Assembly: GCA_017428485.1 (NCBI GenBank)
Contig: JAFRQT010000015.1
Span: 1-33,172, forward strand
Reading direction: 5' to 3'
Length of the DNA: 33,172 nucleotides
Source: Bacilli bacterium
GTDB lineage: Bacteria; Bacillota_I; Bacilli_A; RF39; UBA660
The position numbers and the translations under genes were made by a program. The notes beneath the pieces are model-generated. The model did not search any database. It had not been told where the DNA came from and saw only the letters and a list, made by a program, of their open reading frames with translations. Shown piece after piece: positions 16,941-24,083 of the stretch. Positions within the stretch are counted from its first letter, which is position 1. Each line of letters opens with the position of its first letter.

Positions 16941-16997
16941 CTTTACATTAAAAAATGTAAAATTTAATAAAAAAATAAAACAATATTTTTTGTTTGC

Positions 16998-17027
16998 TTG
17001 TTGATAACTATTAGTTATTGATATAAT
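16998..17027 (+). promoter_or_regulatory. Promoter of the DUF1846 gene
   Basis: TTGTTG (16998-17003), 18-nt spacer, TATAAT (17022-17027) in the extended form TGATATAAT, 21 bases before the ATG. Confidence 0.6.
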
Positions 17028-17048
17028 TTATACTAGGTGAGGAATAAT

Positions 17049-18521
17049 ATGAAGAAAGGATTTGATAACGCTAAGTATGTAAAGATACAAAGCGCTAAAA
17101 TCAGGGAGAGGTTTGGTCTTTTTGATAAACTATATCTTGAAGTTGGTGGAAAGTTATTTGATGACTCTCATGCTGCTAGAGTATTACCTGGATTTAAAAG
17201 TGATGCAAAAATTAACATGTTTAAAGAACTTAAAGATGATTTAGAAATTATCTTTTGTATTAGCGCTGGAGCAATCGAGAAAAATAAAACGCGTGGTGAA
17301 TATGGAATTACATATGACACTGAAATATTAAAATTAATTAACAAGTCTAAAAAAATGGGATTTTCTGTTAATAGTGTTGTAATTACATTATATGAGAATC
17401 AACCAATAGTAGACAAATTCATAAAGAAATTAAATAGGAATGGAATTAAAACTTATATACATACATTTACTAAAGGATATCCAACAGATGTAGATACAAT
17501 TGTAAGCGCGGAAGGATATGGAGCTAACCCATATATTGAAACAACTAAACCATTAATACTTGTAAATGCACCTGGGCCTGGTAGTGGTAAACTAGCAACT
17601 AGTTTATCACAGATTTATCATGAACATTTAAGAGGTGTTAATGCTGGATACGCAAAATTCGAAACATTTCCAGTTTGGGATTTACCTTTAAAACATCCGG
17701 TTAACCTTGCATATGAAGCAGCAACGGCAGATTTAAAAGATGTTAATATGATTGATCCATTCCATTTGGAAGCATATGGAATAACTGCAGTTAACTATAA
17801 TAGAGATATAGAAACTTTCCCTATACTTAAAAACATATTATTAAAGGTAACTGGTAAGGAAATATATAAATCACCTACAGATATGGGAGTTAATGTAATA
17901 GGCTCTTGTATTATTGATAATGATGTAGTTGAAGAAGCTGCTAAAAAAGAAATAGTAAGAAGATATTATAATGAAACAAATAATTATAGATTAGGACTTA
18001 CTGATGAAGATACATGTGAAAAAGTAAAATTATTAATGAATGAAGTTGGAGTAGATGAAAACTATTTAGATGTGATTGCACCTGCCTTAGAAAAAAAGAA
18101 AAAATCTCAGTCACCTGCAATTGCATTAAAAATAGGTAAAAAAATAATAACTGGAAGACAAACTGAATTATTAACCCCTGCAAGTAGTGTTATTATTAAC
18201 GCAATAAAATATTTAAGTAAAATACCAGACGATATTAAATTATTAAGCCCTAAAGTACTTGAACCAATGCTAAAACTTAAAGAAGAATTAAACACTGGAA
18301 ATAGACTTACTCTTCCAGAAGTATTAACTGCTTTAAGTATTTGTTCTACTACTAATGCTATGACAGAAAAAGCATTGTCTTGTTTAAGTAAACTTCACGA
18401 TAGTGAAGCACATGCCACATATATTGTAGATAATGGTGATAAAAAAACATTAAAGAGTTTAAAAATTAATGTTACATGTGAACCAGAATATTTAAGAGAA
18501 GAAGATGCTGATTTATTATAG
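17049..18521 (+). CDS. DUF1846 family protein
   Basis: A 490-residue cytosolic protein of the DUF1846 family common in Firmicutes. The match rests on FDNAKYVKIQSAKIRERFGLFDKLYLEVGGKLFDDSHAARVLPGF at the N-terminus, a P-loop-like APGPGSGKLATSLSQIYHEH (about 180-199), and RGVNAGYAKFETFPVWDLPLKHPVNLAYEAATADL (about 200-235). The family has a known fold but no firmly assigned biochemical role as far as I know. The frame extends to a GTG at 17037; the ATG at 17049 behind TAGGTGAGGAATAAT fits family length. It stands alone, and the next plus-strand terminator is the one at 18605, so its transcripts may run through the antisense RNA region of the toxin locus. Confidence 0.9.
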   Translation: MKKGFDNAKYVKIQSAKIRERFGLFDKLYLEVGGKLFDDSHAARVLPGFKSDAKINMFKELKDDLEIIFCISAGAIEKNKTRGEYGITYDTEILKLINKSKKMGFSVNSVVITLYENQPIVDKFIKKLNRNGIKTYIHTFTKGYPTDVDTIVSAEGYGANPYIETTKPLILVNAPGPGSGKLATSLSQIYHEHLRGVNAGYAKFETFPVWDLPLKHPVNLAYEAATADLKDVNMIDPFHLEAYGITAVNYNRDIETFPILKNILLKVTGKEIYKSPTDMGVNVIGSCIIDNDVVEEAAKKEIVRRYYNETNNYRLGLTDEDTCEKVKLLMNEVGVDENYLDVIAPALEKKKKSQSPAIALKIGKKIITGRQTELLTPASSVIINAIKYLSKIPDDIKLLSPKVLEPMLKLKEELNTGNRLTLPEVLTALSICSTTNAMTEKALSCLSKLHDSEAHATYIVDNGDKKTLKSLKINVTCEPEYLREEDADLL

Positions 18522-18525
18522 GCAT

Positions 18526-18553
18526 TTACTAATGATAAAAAATGTGATATTAT
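18526..18553 (+). promoter_or_regulatory. Promoter of the predicted antisense RNA
   Basis: TTTACT (18526-18531), 16-nt spacer, TATTAT (18548-18553) in the extended form TGATATTAT. It begins 5 bases after the DUF1846 stop codon. The expected transcription start is near 18560. Confidence 0.6.
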
Positions 18554-18559
18554 TTACTT

Positions 18560-18630
18560 AAGGAACAACTGACTTTCGAGTGTCAGGCGTTACTTAGTTA
18601 TGTTGCCTAACATCTAGTTAGGCTTTCTTT
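18560..18630 (+). ncRNA. Predicted antisense RNA antitoxin (about 70 nt)
   Basis: A promoter at 18526-18553 and a terminator at 18605-18630 delimit a short plus-strand RNA. It starts near GGAACAACTGAC, has a first hairpin CTGAC/GTCAG (18569-18573 with 18582-18586), and ends with the terminator GCCTAAC/GTTAGGC plus T-rich tail. It is fully complementary to the 3' end of the toxin mRNA, including its stop codon. In addition GCCTAACA (18605-18612) is a direct repeat of 18741-18748 and can therefore pair with the toxin mRNA leader. There is no open frame of note. The convergent arrangement with 3' overlap is that of TxpA/RatA and BsrG/SR4 of Bacillus and of Fst-type systems. Expression is inferred, not observed. 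Confidence 0.6.
18605..18630 (+). terminator. Terminator of the antisense RNA
   Basis: GCCTAAC (18605-18611), ATCTA loop, GTTAGGC (18617-18623), then TTTCTTT. The T-rich tail is only on the plus strand, so it is directional. It is also the first terminator downstream of the DUF1846 gene. Confidence 0.8.
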
Positions 18631-18712
18631 ATATTAAGACTACAAAAAGTAGTGCTATTAGCATGAAGATAATAAAGATTAATGATAGAATCAAAGAATC
18701 TTTTTTAGTCAT
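18629..18712 (-). CDS. Predicted type I toxin: 27-residue hydrophobic peptide
   Basis: A 27-codon gene: MTKKDSLILSLIFIIF followed by eleven mostly hydrophobic residues, i.e. a basic N-terminal tip and one membrane-spanning helix with no polar tail. The start is marked by AAAGGAGGTG, matching the 16S anti-Shine-Dalgarno over ten bases at ideal spacing, and the mRNA has a consensus promoter 55 bases upstream. The sequence pattern (D/E-S-L...F...A-L-L..V) recalls the holin-like toxin group around TxpA/BsrG, but identity is low and the family call is tentative. Tiny hydrophobic peptide, strong promoter, strong Shine-Dalgarno and an opposing short RNA together fit a type I toxin-antitoxin locus acting on the membrane. 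TCCT/AGGA in the leader (near 18730) could hide the Shine-Dalgarno. The alternative is a small regulatory membrane peptide. Confidence 0.7.
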   Translation of the reverse strand: MTKKDSLILSLIFIIFMLIALLFVVLI

Positions 18713-18766
18713 ACACACCACCTCCTTTATAGGAAGTAACGCCTAACAATCAGCTGTTCATTTTTC

Positions 18767-18794
18767 ATTATATTTATATTGAAAATTATGTCAA
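18767..18794 (-). promoter_or_regulatory. Consensus promoter of the toxin mRNA
   Basis: On the minus strand TTGACA (18794-18789), 16-nt spacer, TATAAT (18772-18767): both hexamers perfect, the strongest promoter seen in the window. The predicted start near 18760 puts the repeat GAACAGCTGA at the very 5' end of the mRNA. Confidence 0.8.
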
Positions 18795-18861
18795 ATTACT
18801 TAAAATTGAATTTTGAGATTAGTTTTTAACACAAAAATTAATCTATTATTTTGTTTATATA

Positions 18862-18870
18862 TGGTATAAT
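18862..18870 (+). promoter_or_regulatory. Extended -10 next to the glycosyltransferase ATG
   Basis: TGGTATAAT ends six bases before the ATG at 18877, so transcription would be expected to start at or next to the A of the start codon. No Shine-Dalgarno fits in between. Confidence 0.55.
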
Positions 18871-18876
18871 TTAAAT

Positions 18877-19605
18877 ATGAAAGATAAAATGAAGTGTACA
18901 ATTATAATTCCAAGTTTAAATCCAAATAATAAATTGCTTTTACTTGTTGACAATTTATTGAAAAGTGGGTTTGATGATATCATAGTTATTAATGATGGTA
19001 GTTCTAAAGAATATGATTATATTTATAACAAATTATCTAAAAACATTAAAATAATAAAACATGAAGTAAATCTTGGAAAAGGATCATCAATTAAAGATGC
19101 AATTAAATTAATAGATAATAGTGATGCATTTATAACAGTTGATAGCGATGGACAACATCTTGTTGAAGATGTAATTAAAGTAAGCAAAGAATTAAAAGAT
19201 AAAGATATTGTTTTAGGAGAAAGAAATTTTAAAGAAAAATGTGTCCCATTTAAAAGCAAATTTGGTAATGGATTTTCTAGAATGGTATTTAAATTTAGAA
19301 CTGGTATTTCCTTAAATGATACGCAAACTGGTTTAAGAGGAATAAATATAAAATATAAAAAACTTGCTCTTGAAACAGAAGGAAATAGATATGAGTATGA
19401 AATGAACTTTTTATATAATCTTGCTAGAAATAATATTAAAATAAATACAGTTTCAATAAATACAATATATGAGTGTGGTAATAAAGGTTCTCATTTTAAT
19501 GTAATAAGAGATTCGCTGTTAATTCATAGATGTATATTAATAATATTATTAACGTTGATAATATTATTAATACTATCCACAGTTGTTATCATTTTAGGCG
19601 TGTAG
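18877..19605 (+). CDS. Family 2 glycosyltransferase, membrane-anchored
   Basis: A 242-residue GT-A fold glycosyltransferase of the dolichyl-phosphate-mannose-synthase-like group. TIIIPSLNPNNKL begins the Rossmann half, IIVINDGSS (about 34-42) binds the nucleotide sugar, LGKGSSIKDAI (about 67-77) and TVDSDGQH (about 86-93) carry the DxD-type metal site, and DTQTGLRGI (about 148-156) is the acceptor-side motif typical of polyprenyl-phosphate sugar transferases. The C-terminal HRCILIILLTLIILLILSTVVIIL is a membrane anchor. It likely acts on a lipid-linked sugar at the inner membrane face; donor and acceptor are unknown. No ribosome-binding site precedes the ATG (see the promoter). No terminator follows; the pilin promoter lies across its 3' end. 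Confidence 0.85.
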   Translation: MKDKMKCTIIIPSLNPNNKLLLLVDNLLKSGFDDIIVINDGSSKEYDYIYNKLSKNIKIIKHEVNLGKGSSIKDAIKLIDNSDAFITVDSDGQHLVEDVIKVSKELKDKDIVLGERNFKEKCVPFKSKFGNGFSRMVFKFRTGISLNDTQTGLRGINIKYKKLALETEGNRYEYEMNFLYNLARNNIKINTVSINTIYECGNKGSHFNVIRDSLLIHRCILIILLTLIILLILSTVVIILGV

Positions 19606-19611
19606 TATAAT
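19583..19611 (+). promoter_or_regulatory. Promoter of the prepilin-like gene
   Basis: TTGTTA (19583-19588), 17-nt spacer, TATAAT (19606-19611). The -35 and spacer lie in the end of the glycosyltransferase gene. Confidence 0.6.
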
Positions 19612-19630
19612 TAAAATAGGTGATTAGTAG

Positions 19631-20665
19631 ATGAAGAAAAGAGGATTTACACTAGTGGAATTACTAGCAGTAATAGCAATATTAGCAATACTAGCAATAA
19701 TAGCGCTTCCAAATGTATTAAAAATGTACAATGATGCGAGAAAGAATTCATTTTTAAATGAAGTAAATAGCATTATTAAAGTAACAAGACAACAATATCT
19801 ACTTGGAGGTAGCAATGAAAATGTCTGGACAAATGCAGATGGTGCTAATGATGTGCCAAAATTATCATTAAATGGAGGACATGATATAAAATACTATGTT
19901 AAATCTGATAGTAATGGCAACATAGTGAAATTACAAGTAACGAATGGAACATATCAATATAGTAAAAATGGAATAATAGATAATGCAAAAATAGAAGACG
20001 TAAAAACAGTAAGTGAATTAGAAGAAGATGATGTATTAGATTTAAATAATCCTGATTCTTTAGGATATGTTTTCACAGCGTATGGAACGAGATGGGAATG
20101 GGATGATAATAATTCATTAATGAGAACAGTTGCACCTACTTACAATAATTATAATTCGGTTATTTCATCTACTAATCAAAACTATTTTATGAGAATTAGT
20201 CTTTCTGATAAGCAAAAAGACAATGGCATTATTTGGTGTATAACTGGTACAAATAGTAGTGAAACATATAATTCTTGCGATGAAGATTGGTATTATAATT
20301 CAGAAAGTATTTGCAATAATGAAATATCTTCTGAACCGGAAGATGATTACACTTATACTTGTAGTTCTCATAGTGTTACTATAACAAGTGGTAATATAAA
20401 TAAAAGAGAATTTGGATTTATATTAAATGATAATGTATATTATTTAGAAGAAATGGGTTTGTTTGATACTAATAAAGAGATATTAAAAAATGCATTTGGT
20501 GAAGAAAATTGTGAACAAATGGAATTAGGCAGCGGGAAACAATCTATACCGACATATGTATGTAGTATTAATGATTTTACAATTACAGTTCAGAATGGTA
20601 ACATATATCCTCACACTCCAATAATATTTATACCTGGAGACTCAGAAAATCAAACATTTAAATAA
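19631..20665 (+). CDS. Type IV prepilin-like protein
   Basis: The N-terminus KKRG/FTLVELLAVIAILAILAIIALP is a class III prepilin signal: basic leader, cleavage after Gly5, Phe6 to be N-methylated, Glu at mature position 5 and a hydrophobic helix. The remaining 310 residues form a large extracellular domain with a helix continuing to about residue 55, then a beta-rich, Asp/Asn/Ser-rich region containing six cysteines in its second half (for instance WCITGTN, NSCDEDW, SICNNE, TYTCSSH, ENCEQME, YVCSIND), likely disulfide-bonded. At 344 residues it is larger than a typical major pilin and may be a minor pilin or pseudopilin-like surface protein. AGGTGATTAGTAG precedes the ATG. No peptidase, ATPase or other pilus gene is nearby. 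Confidence 0.82.
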   Translation: MKKRGFTLVELLAVIAILAILAIIALPNVLKMYNDARKNSFLNEVNSIIKVTRQQYLLGGSNENVWTNADGANDVPKLSLNGGHDIKYYVKSDSNGNIVKLQVTNGTYQYSKNGIIDNAKIEDVKTVSELEEDDVLDLNNPDSLGYVFTAYGTRWEWDDNNSLMRTVAPTYNNYNSVISSTNQNYFMRISLSDKQKDNGIIWCITGTNSSETYNSCDEDWYYNSESICNNEISSEPEDDYTYTCSSHSVTITSGNINKREFGFILNDNVYYLEEMGLFDTNKEILKNAFGEENCEQMELGSGKQSIPTYVCSINDFTITVQNGNIYPHTPIIFIPGDSENQTFK

Positions 20666-20687
20666 TCAATGTAATAATAAATAACTC

Positions 20688-20716
20688 TTGTAAACATTTA
20701 ATTATAGTGTTATACT
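20688..20716 (+). promoter_or_regulatory. Promoter of the asnS T-box leader
   Basis: TTGTAA (20688-20693), 17-nt spacer, TATACT (20711-20716). Transcription should start about 20723, just before the T-box. Confidence 0.6.
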
Positions 20717-20722
20717 TGTTTC

Positions 20723-20926
20723 ATAAATCTTTGATGTGGAAAAGTAATATAACTAATTATTAAGAGAGTTAGTGGCTGGTGAAAACTAATATAGTTGTTA
20801 TATGAAAGAACACCACAGAGTGGAATGTTGAAGTTTTAGTAAATATTCTCGGCAATGCCGTTATAAAAAATAAGTTAATAAAGGGATGGTACCGTCTTTA
20901 TAGACTCCTTGTACTATTCCTTTTTT
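20723..20926 (+). promoter_or_regulatory. T-box leader of asnS-gatCAB, specifier AAC (Asn)
   Basis: This leader senses uncharged tRNA. Stem I contains AAGAGAGTTAGTGG and the apical GTTAGT/ACTAAT hairpin; the specifier codon is probably AAC at 20809-20811 followed by AC, matching asparagine. The T-box sequence TGGTACCG is at 20887-20894. The terminator pairs GGGATGGTAC (20883-20892) with GTACTATTCC (20911-20920) and has a T-run to 20926; GTCT/AGAC forms an inner hairpin. Binding of uncharged tRNA-Asn would favour the antiterminator and read-through into asnS, gatC, gatA and gatB. Confidence 0.88.
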
Positions 20927-20949
20927 ATTTTGAAAGGGAGATGAAAAAT

Positions 20950-22320
20950 ATGGATGTTAAAGATTTGTTCATGAATATTAGCGAGTATGAAGGAAAAGAA
21001 GTTACTTTAGAAGGTTGGGTTCGTAATAATAGAAATCAATCTAATTTTGGGTTCATTGATTTTAATGATGGAACTTATTTTAAATGCTTACAACTTGTTT
21101 ATGATAAAGAATCTGAATATTTCGATAAATTTAGTAAAATAAAAGTTGGTTCAGCAGTTAGAGTAAAAGGATTAGTAGTTAAGAGTGAAGGATCTGGACA
21201 AAGTCACGATGTTAAAATATCTAGTGTAGAAGTATTAGGCGATTGTCCTAGTGATTATCCACTACAAGCAAAAGGAAGACCTACTAGAGAATTTTTAAGA
21301 GATATTGCTTACTTAAGGCCAAGAACAAATTTATATAATGCTGTTTTTAGAGTTCGTAGTGTATCAGCTTATGCAATTCATAAATATTTTCAAGATAAGG
21401 GATATGTATATGCACATACACCAATTATTACAGCTAATGATGGTGAAGGTGCTGGACAAATGTTTCAAGTAACAACAATTCCTCTTGAAAAAATAAAAGG
21501 TGAAGTTGATTATTCTAAAGACTTTTACGGTAAAAAGGTTGGACTTGCTGTAACTGGGCAACTTGAAGGTGAAACTTTTGCTATGGCATATAAAAAGATA
21601 TATACATTTGGCCCAACATTTAGAGCAGAAAATTCAAATACTAAGACACACGCTTCAGAATTTTGGATGATTGAACCAGAAATAGCTTTCTGTGATTTAG
21701 AGCAAGATATGGATATCATGGAAGATATGTTAAAGTATGTTGTTCAATATGTTTTAGATAATTGTAAAGAAGAAATGGAATTCTTTGATAAATTCGTAGA
21801 AAAGGGATTAATTGAAAAATTAACTAAATTAGTAAATAGTCATTTTACTAGAATAGATCACAAAGATGTAATAACAATATTAAAGAAAGCTGATGTTAAA
21901 TGGGAATTTACTCCAGAATATGGGCAAGATATTGCAAAGGAACATGAAAAATATATTACTGAATATTTTGATGGACCAGTATTTATTAAAAATTGGCCAA
22001 AAGATATCAAAGCATTCTATATGAAACAAAATGATGATAATGAAACTGTTGCTGCAGTAGACTTAGAGGTACCAGGAGCAGGTGAATTGTGCGGTGGTTC
22101 TCAAAGAGAAGAAGACTATGATAAACTTGTTAATAGAATGAAAGAACTTGGTATGGACTATTCAAGTATGGATTGGTATTTAAATTTAAGAAGATTTGGT
22201 GGATGTGTTCATTCTGGATTTGGTATGGGATTTGAAAGATTATTAATATATCTAACAGGTGTAGATAATATTAGAGATGTAATTCCTTATCCAAGAACTC
22301 CAAATAACTGTGAATATTAA
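20950..22320 (+). CDS. asnS: Asparagine--tRNA ligase
   Basis: Class IIb synthetase of 456 residues. The N-terminal OB-fold (EGKEVTLEGWVRNNRNQSNFGFIDFNDGT) recognises the anticodon; the catalytic core shows LRPRTNLYNAVFRVRS (motif 1 area), FRAENSNTKTHASEFWMIEPE (motif 2) and GFGMGFERLLIYLTGVDNIRDVIPYPRTPNN (motif 3, the AsnRS rather than AspRS form). An in-frame ATG at 20941 abuts GGGAG with no spacing, so the ATG at 20950, nine bases from it, is the start. It is controlled by the Asn T-box upstream and leads the asnS-gatCAB operon. Confidence 0.96.
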   Translation: MDVKDLFMNISEYEGKEVTLEGWVRNNRNQSNFGFIDFNDGTYFKCLQLVYDKESEYFDKFSKIKVGSAVRVKGLVVKSEGSGQSHDVKISSVEVLGDCPSDYPLQAKGRPTREFLRDIAYLRPRTNLYNAVFRVRSVSAYAIHKYFQDKGYVYAHTPIITANDGEGAGQMFQVTTIPLEKIKGEVDYSKDFYGKKVGLAVTGQLEGETFAMAYKKIYTFGPTFRAENSNTKTHASEFWMIEPEIAFCDLEQDMDIMEDMLKYVVQYVLDNCKEEMEFFDKFVEKGLIEKLTKLVNSHFTRIDHKDVITILKKADVKWEFTPEYGQDIAKEHEKYITEYFDGPVFIKNWPKDIKAFYMKQNDDNETVAAVDLEVPGAGELCGGSQREEDYDKLVNRMKELGMDYSSMDWYLNLRRFGGCVHSGFGMGFERLLIYLTGVDNIRDVIPYPRTPNNCEY

Positions 22321-22332
22321 TAAGGAGGTTTT

Positions 22333-22632
22333 ATGAGTAATTTTACCGAAGAAATGATTGATGATTATGCAAATAAATTACTTATTGGTCTTTCTAGCGA
22401 AGAAAGAAAAATGATTCAAGAAGAATTTGATGATATTGAAAAAAGTATGGAACTTATAAATAATATTGATGGTATAAAAGATGTTGAACCACTTAGTTAT
22501 CCATTTGAAATGGAACTCACTGATTTAAGAAGTGATGATGAAGTTGATGAAGAAATCCCAATAGATATACTTCTTAGAAATGCTGGTAAAACAGATGGAA
22601 GAGAAGTAGAAGTACCAAAGGTGGTGGGATAA
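22333..22632 (+). CDS. gatC: Glutamyl-tRNA(Gln) amidotransferase subunit C
   Basis: A 99-residue small subunit that stabilises GatA and links it to GatB. The N-terminal helices (EEMIDDYANKLLIGLSSEERKMIQEEFDDI) and the IDGIKDVEPLSYPFEMELTDLRSDD segment match the GatC pattern of an extended strand wrapping GatA. AAGGAGGTTTT precedes the ATG. Its stop overlaps the gatA start by one base (TAATG). Confidence 0.9.
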   Translation: MSNFTEEMIDDYANKLLIGLSSEERKMIQEEFDDIEKSMELINNIDGIKDVEPLSYPFEMELTDLRSDDEVDEEIPIDILLRNAGKTDGREVEVPKVVG

Positions 22633-24083
22633 TGTTAGTAAAAAGCATTGCAGAATTACATGGCGAATTAAAAAACAAAAAAATAACAAGTGATGAACTT
22701 GTAAAAGAATCTATAAAAGCTTGTCATGATATTCAAAATAAAACAAATTCTTTTGTAACAATTATTGATGATGCTAATGGTACAGAAGTAACTGATGAAT
22801 TATTATCTGGTATTCCATATGGAATTAAAGATATATTCTCTACTAAAGATATTTTATCAACTGGAAGTTCTAATACACTAAATAATTATGTTCCATTTTT
22901 TGATGCTACATGTGTTGCGAATCTAAAAAAACATGGAGCAGTAGGCGTTGCTAAAACCGTTTTAGATGAACTTGGTATGGGTGGAACGGGTACAACCGGA
23001 CATACTGGAATTGTACACAATCCTTGGAACTTAGAACGCCAAACAGCAGGCTCTTCTGCTGGTAGTGCTGCTTCAGTTGCATGTGGAGCCTATCCTTATG
23101 CACTTGGAAGTGATACAGGAGATTCTGTTCGTAAACCAGCTGCATACTGTGGAATTGTTGGATACAAACCAACATACGGGATGATTTCTAGATATGGAAT
23201 GTTTCAATTTGCTAGTTCTTTAGATACAGTGGGTGTCTTAACAAGGAATGTTGAGGATGCCGCTATTGTAGTTGATGGTATGAAAGGTATCGATAAAAAT
23301 GATATGACTACTTGGGATTCAAGTAATATTCATTTATTCAAGTCATTAAATAAAGATGTTAAAGGTAAGAAATTGTTCTATATAAAAGAAATTTGCGATA
23401 TAGAAAATTATGATAAACCTAATAAAGAATTAGTTAGTCATTTAGAAAATTTCAAGGAAACAATTAAAAAATGTGAAAGTTTAGGTATCAAAGTAGAAGG
23501 AGTAAGTTTTGATAAAGACTTGTTAAATGCAATTGCCCCAACTTATATGGTTATATATGGCGCAGAAGCATCAAGCAATATGGCTAACTTAACTGGTATT
23601 TCATTTGGCCCTAGAGGAGAAGGTAATACTCCGGATCAAATGATAAAAGATCATAGAACAAAAGGGTTTAGTCCTCTTATTAAAAGAAGGTTTGTAATTG
23701 GATCATTTGTCCTTCAAAGAGAGAATCAAGAAAAATTCTTCTTGAATGCAAAAAGAGTAAGAAGAATGATTGTTAACAAAATGAATTCTCTGTTTGAAAA
23801 ATATGATGGTATGATTGGACCAGTTGGCAGTGGGCCTGCTAAGTATATAGATGATAGTAAAAATATTAAAAGAAAAGATACTGTTGTTTTAGAAGAATGG
23901 TTACAAATTGGAAATTTTGGTGGTTTTCCATCAATAACAATTCCTGATGGATTTGTTGATAATTTACCAGTTGGAGTAAACATTACTGGTAAAATAAAAG
24001 ATGATGCTAATGTACTTAATATAGCATATGCACTTGAAAGTACAATGAATTATAAAAATCAAATTGCTAGGGAGGTGAAGTAA
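22632..24083 (+). CDS. gatA: Glutamyl-tRNA(Gln) amidotransferase subunit A
   Basis: Amidase-signature enzyme of 483 residues that releases ammonia from glutamine for transamidation of Glu-tRNA(Gln) (and possibly Asp-tRNA). The catalytic Lys is in GIPYGIKDIFS; the cis-Ser lies in QTAGSSAGSAASVACGAYPYALG and the nucleophilic Ser in GSDTGDSVRKPAAYCG. Two glycines usual in this signature are changed (TAGSSAGS instead of GGSSGGS; TGDS instead of TGGS), while the triad residues remain. The C-terminal part (EEWLQIGNFGGFPSITIPDGFVDNLPVGVNITG) is typical. It is overlap-coupled to gatC and gatB, so the three subunits are made together. Confidence 0.94.
   Translation: MLVKSIAELHGELKNKKITSDELVKESIKACHDIQNKTNSFVTIIDDANGTEVTDELLSGIPYGIKDIFSTKDILSTGSSNTLNNYVPFFDATCVANLKKHGAVGVAKTVLDELGMGGTGTTGHTGIVHNPWNLERQTAGSSAGSAASVACGAYPYALGSDTGDSVRKPAAYCGIVGYKPTYGMISRYGMFQFASSLDTVGVLTRNVEDAAIVVDGMKGIDKNDMTTWDSSNIHLFKSLNKDVKGKKLFYIKEICDIENYDKPNKELVSHLENFKETIKKCESLGIKVEGVSFDKDLLNAIAPTYMVIYGAEASSNMANLTGISFGPRGEGNTPDQMIKDHRTKGFSPLIKRRFVIGSFVLQRENQEKFFLNAKRVRRMIVNKMNSLFEKYDGMIGPVGSGPAKYIDDSKNIKRKDTVVLEEWLQIGNFGGFPSITIPDGFVDNLPVGVNITGKIKDDANVLNIAYALESTMNYKNQIAREVK

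Larger units (their letters stand above)
18563..18759. repeat. Inverted repeat pair flanking the small peptide gene
   Basis: The left arm, 18563-18595, carries GAACAACTGA and AGGCGTTACTT (18585-18595). The right arm, 18734-18759, reads on the minus strand GAACAGCTGA then AGGCGTTACTT. The two blocks match 9/10 and 11/11. In the minus-strand mRNA the arms would be its 5' and 3' ends and could pair, G-U replacing the one mismatch. Confidence 0.8.

Noticed and set aside
16942..16961. Second hairpin (TTTACATT/AATGTAAA) after parC
   Set aside because: Pure AT stem apart from two C-G pairs, no T-run; most likely chance in AT-rich DNA, and a good terminator already precedes it.
18569..18586. Hairpin CTGAC/GTCAG as terminator of the toxin mRNA on the minus strand
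   Set aside because: The following TTGTTCCTT is only partly T-rich and the stem is five pairs; possible, but not strong enough to list as a terminator.
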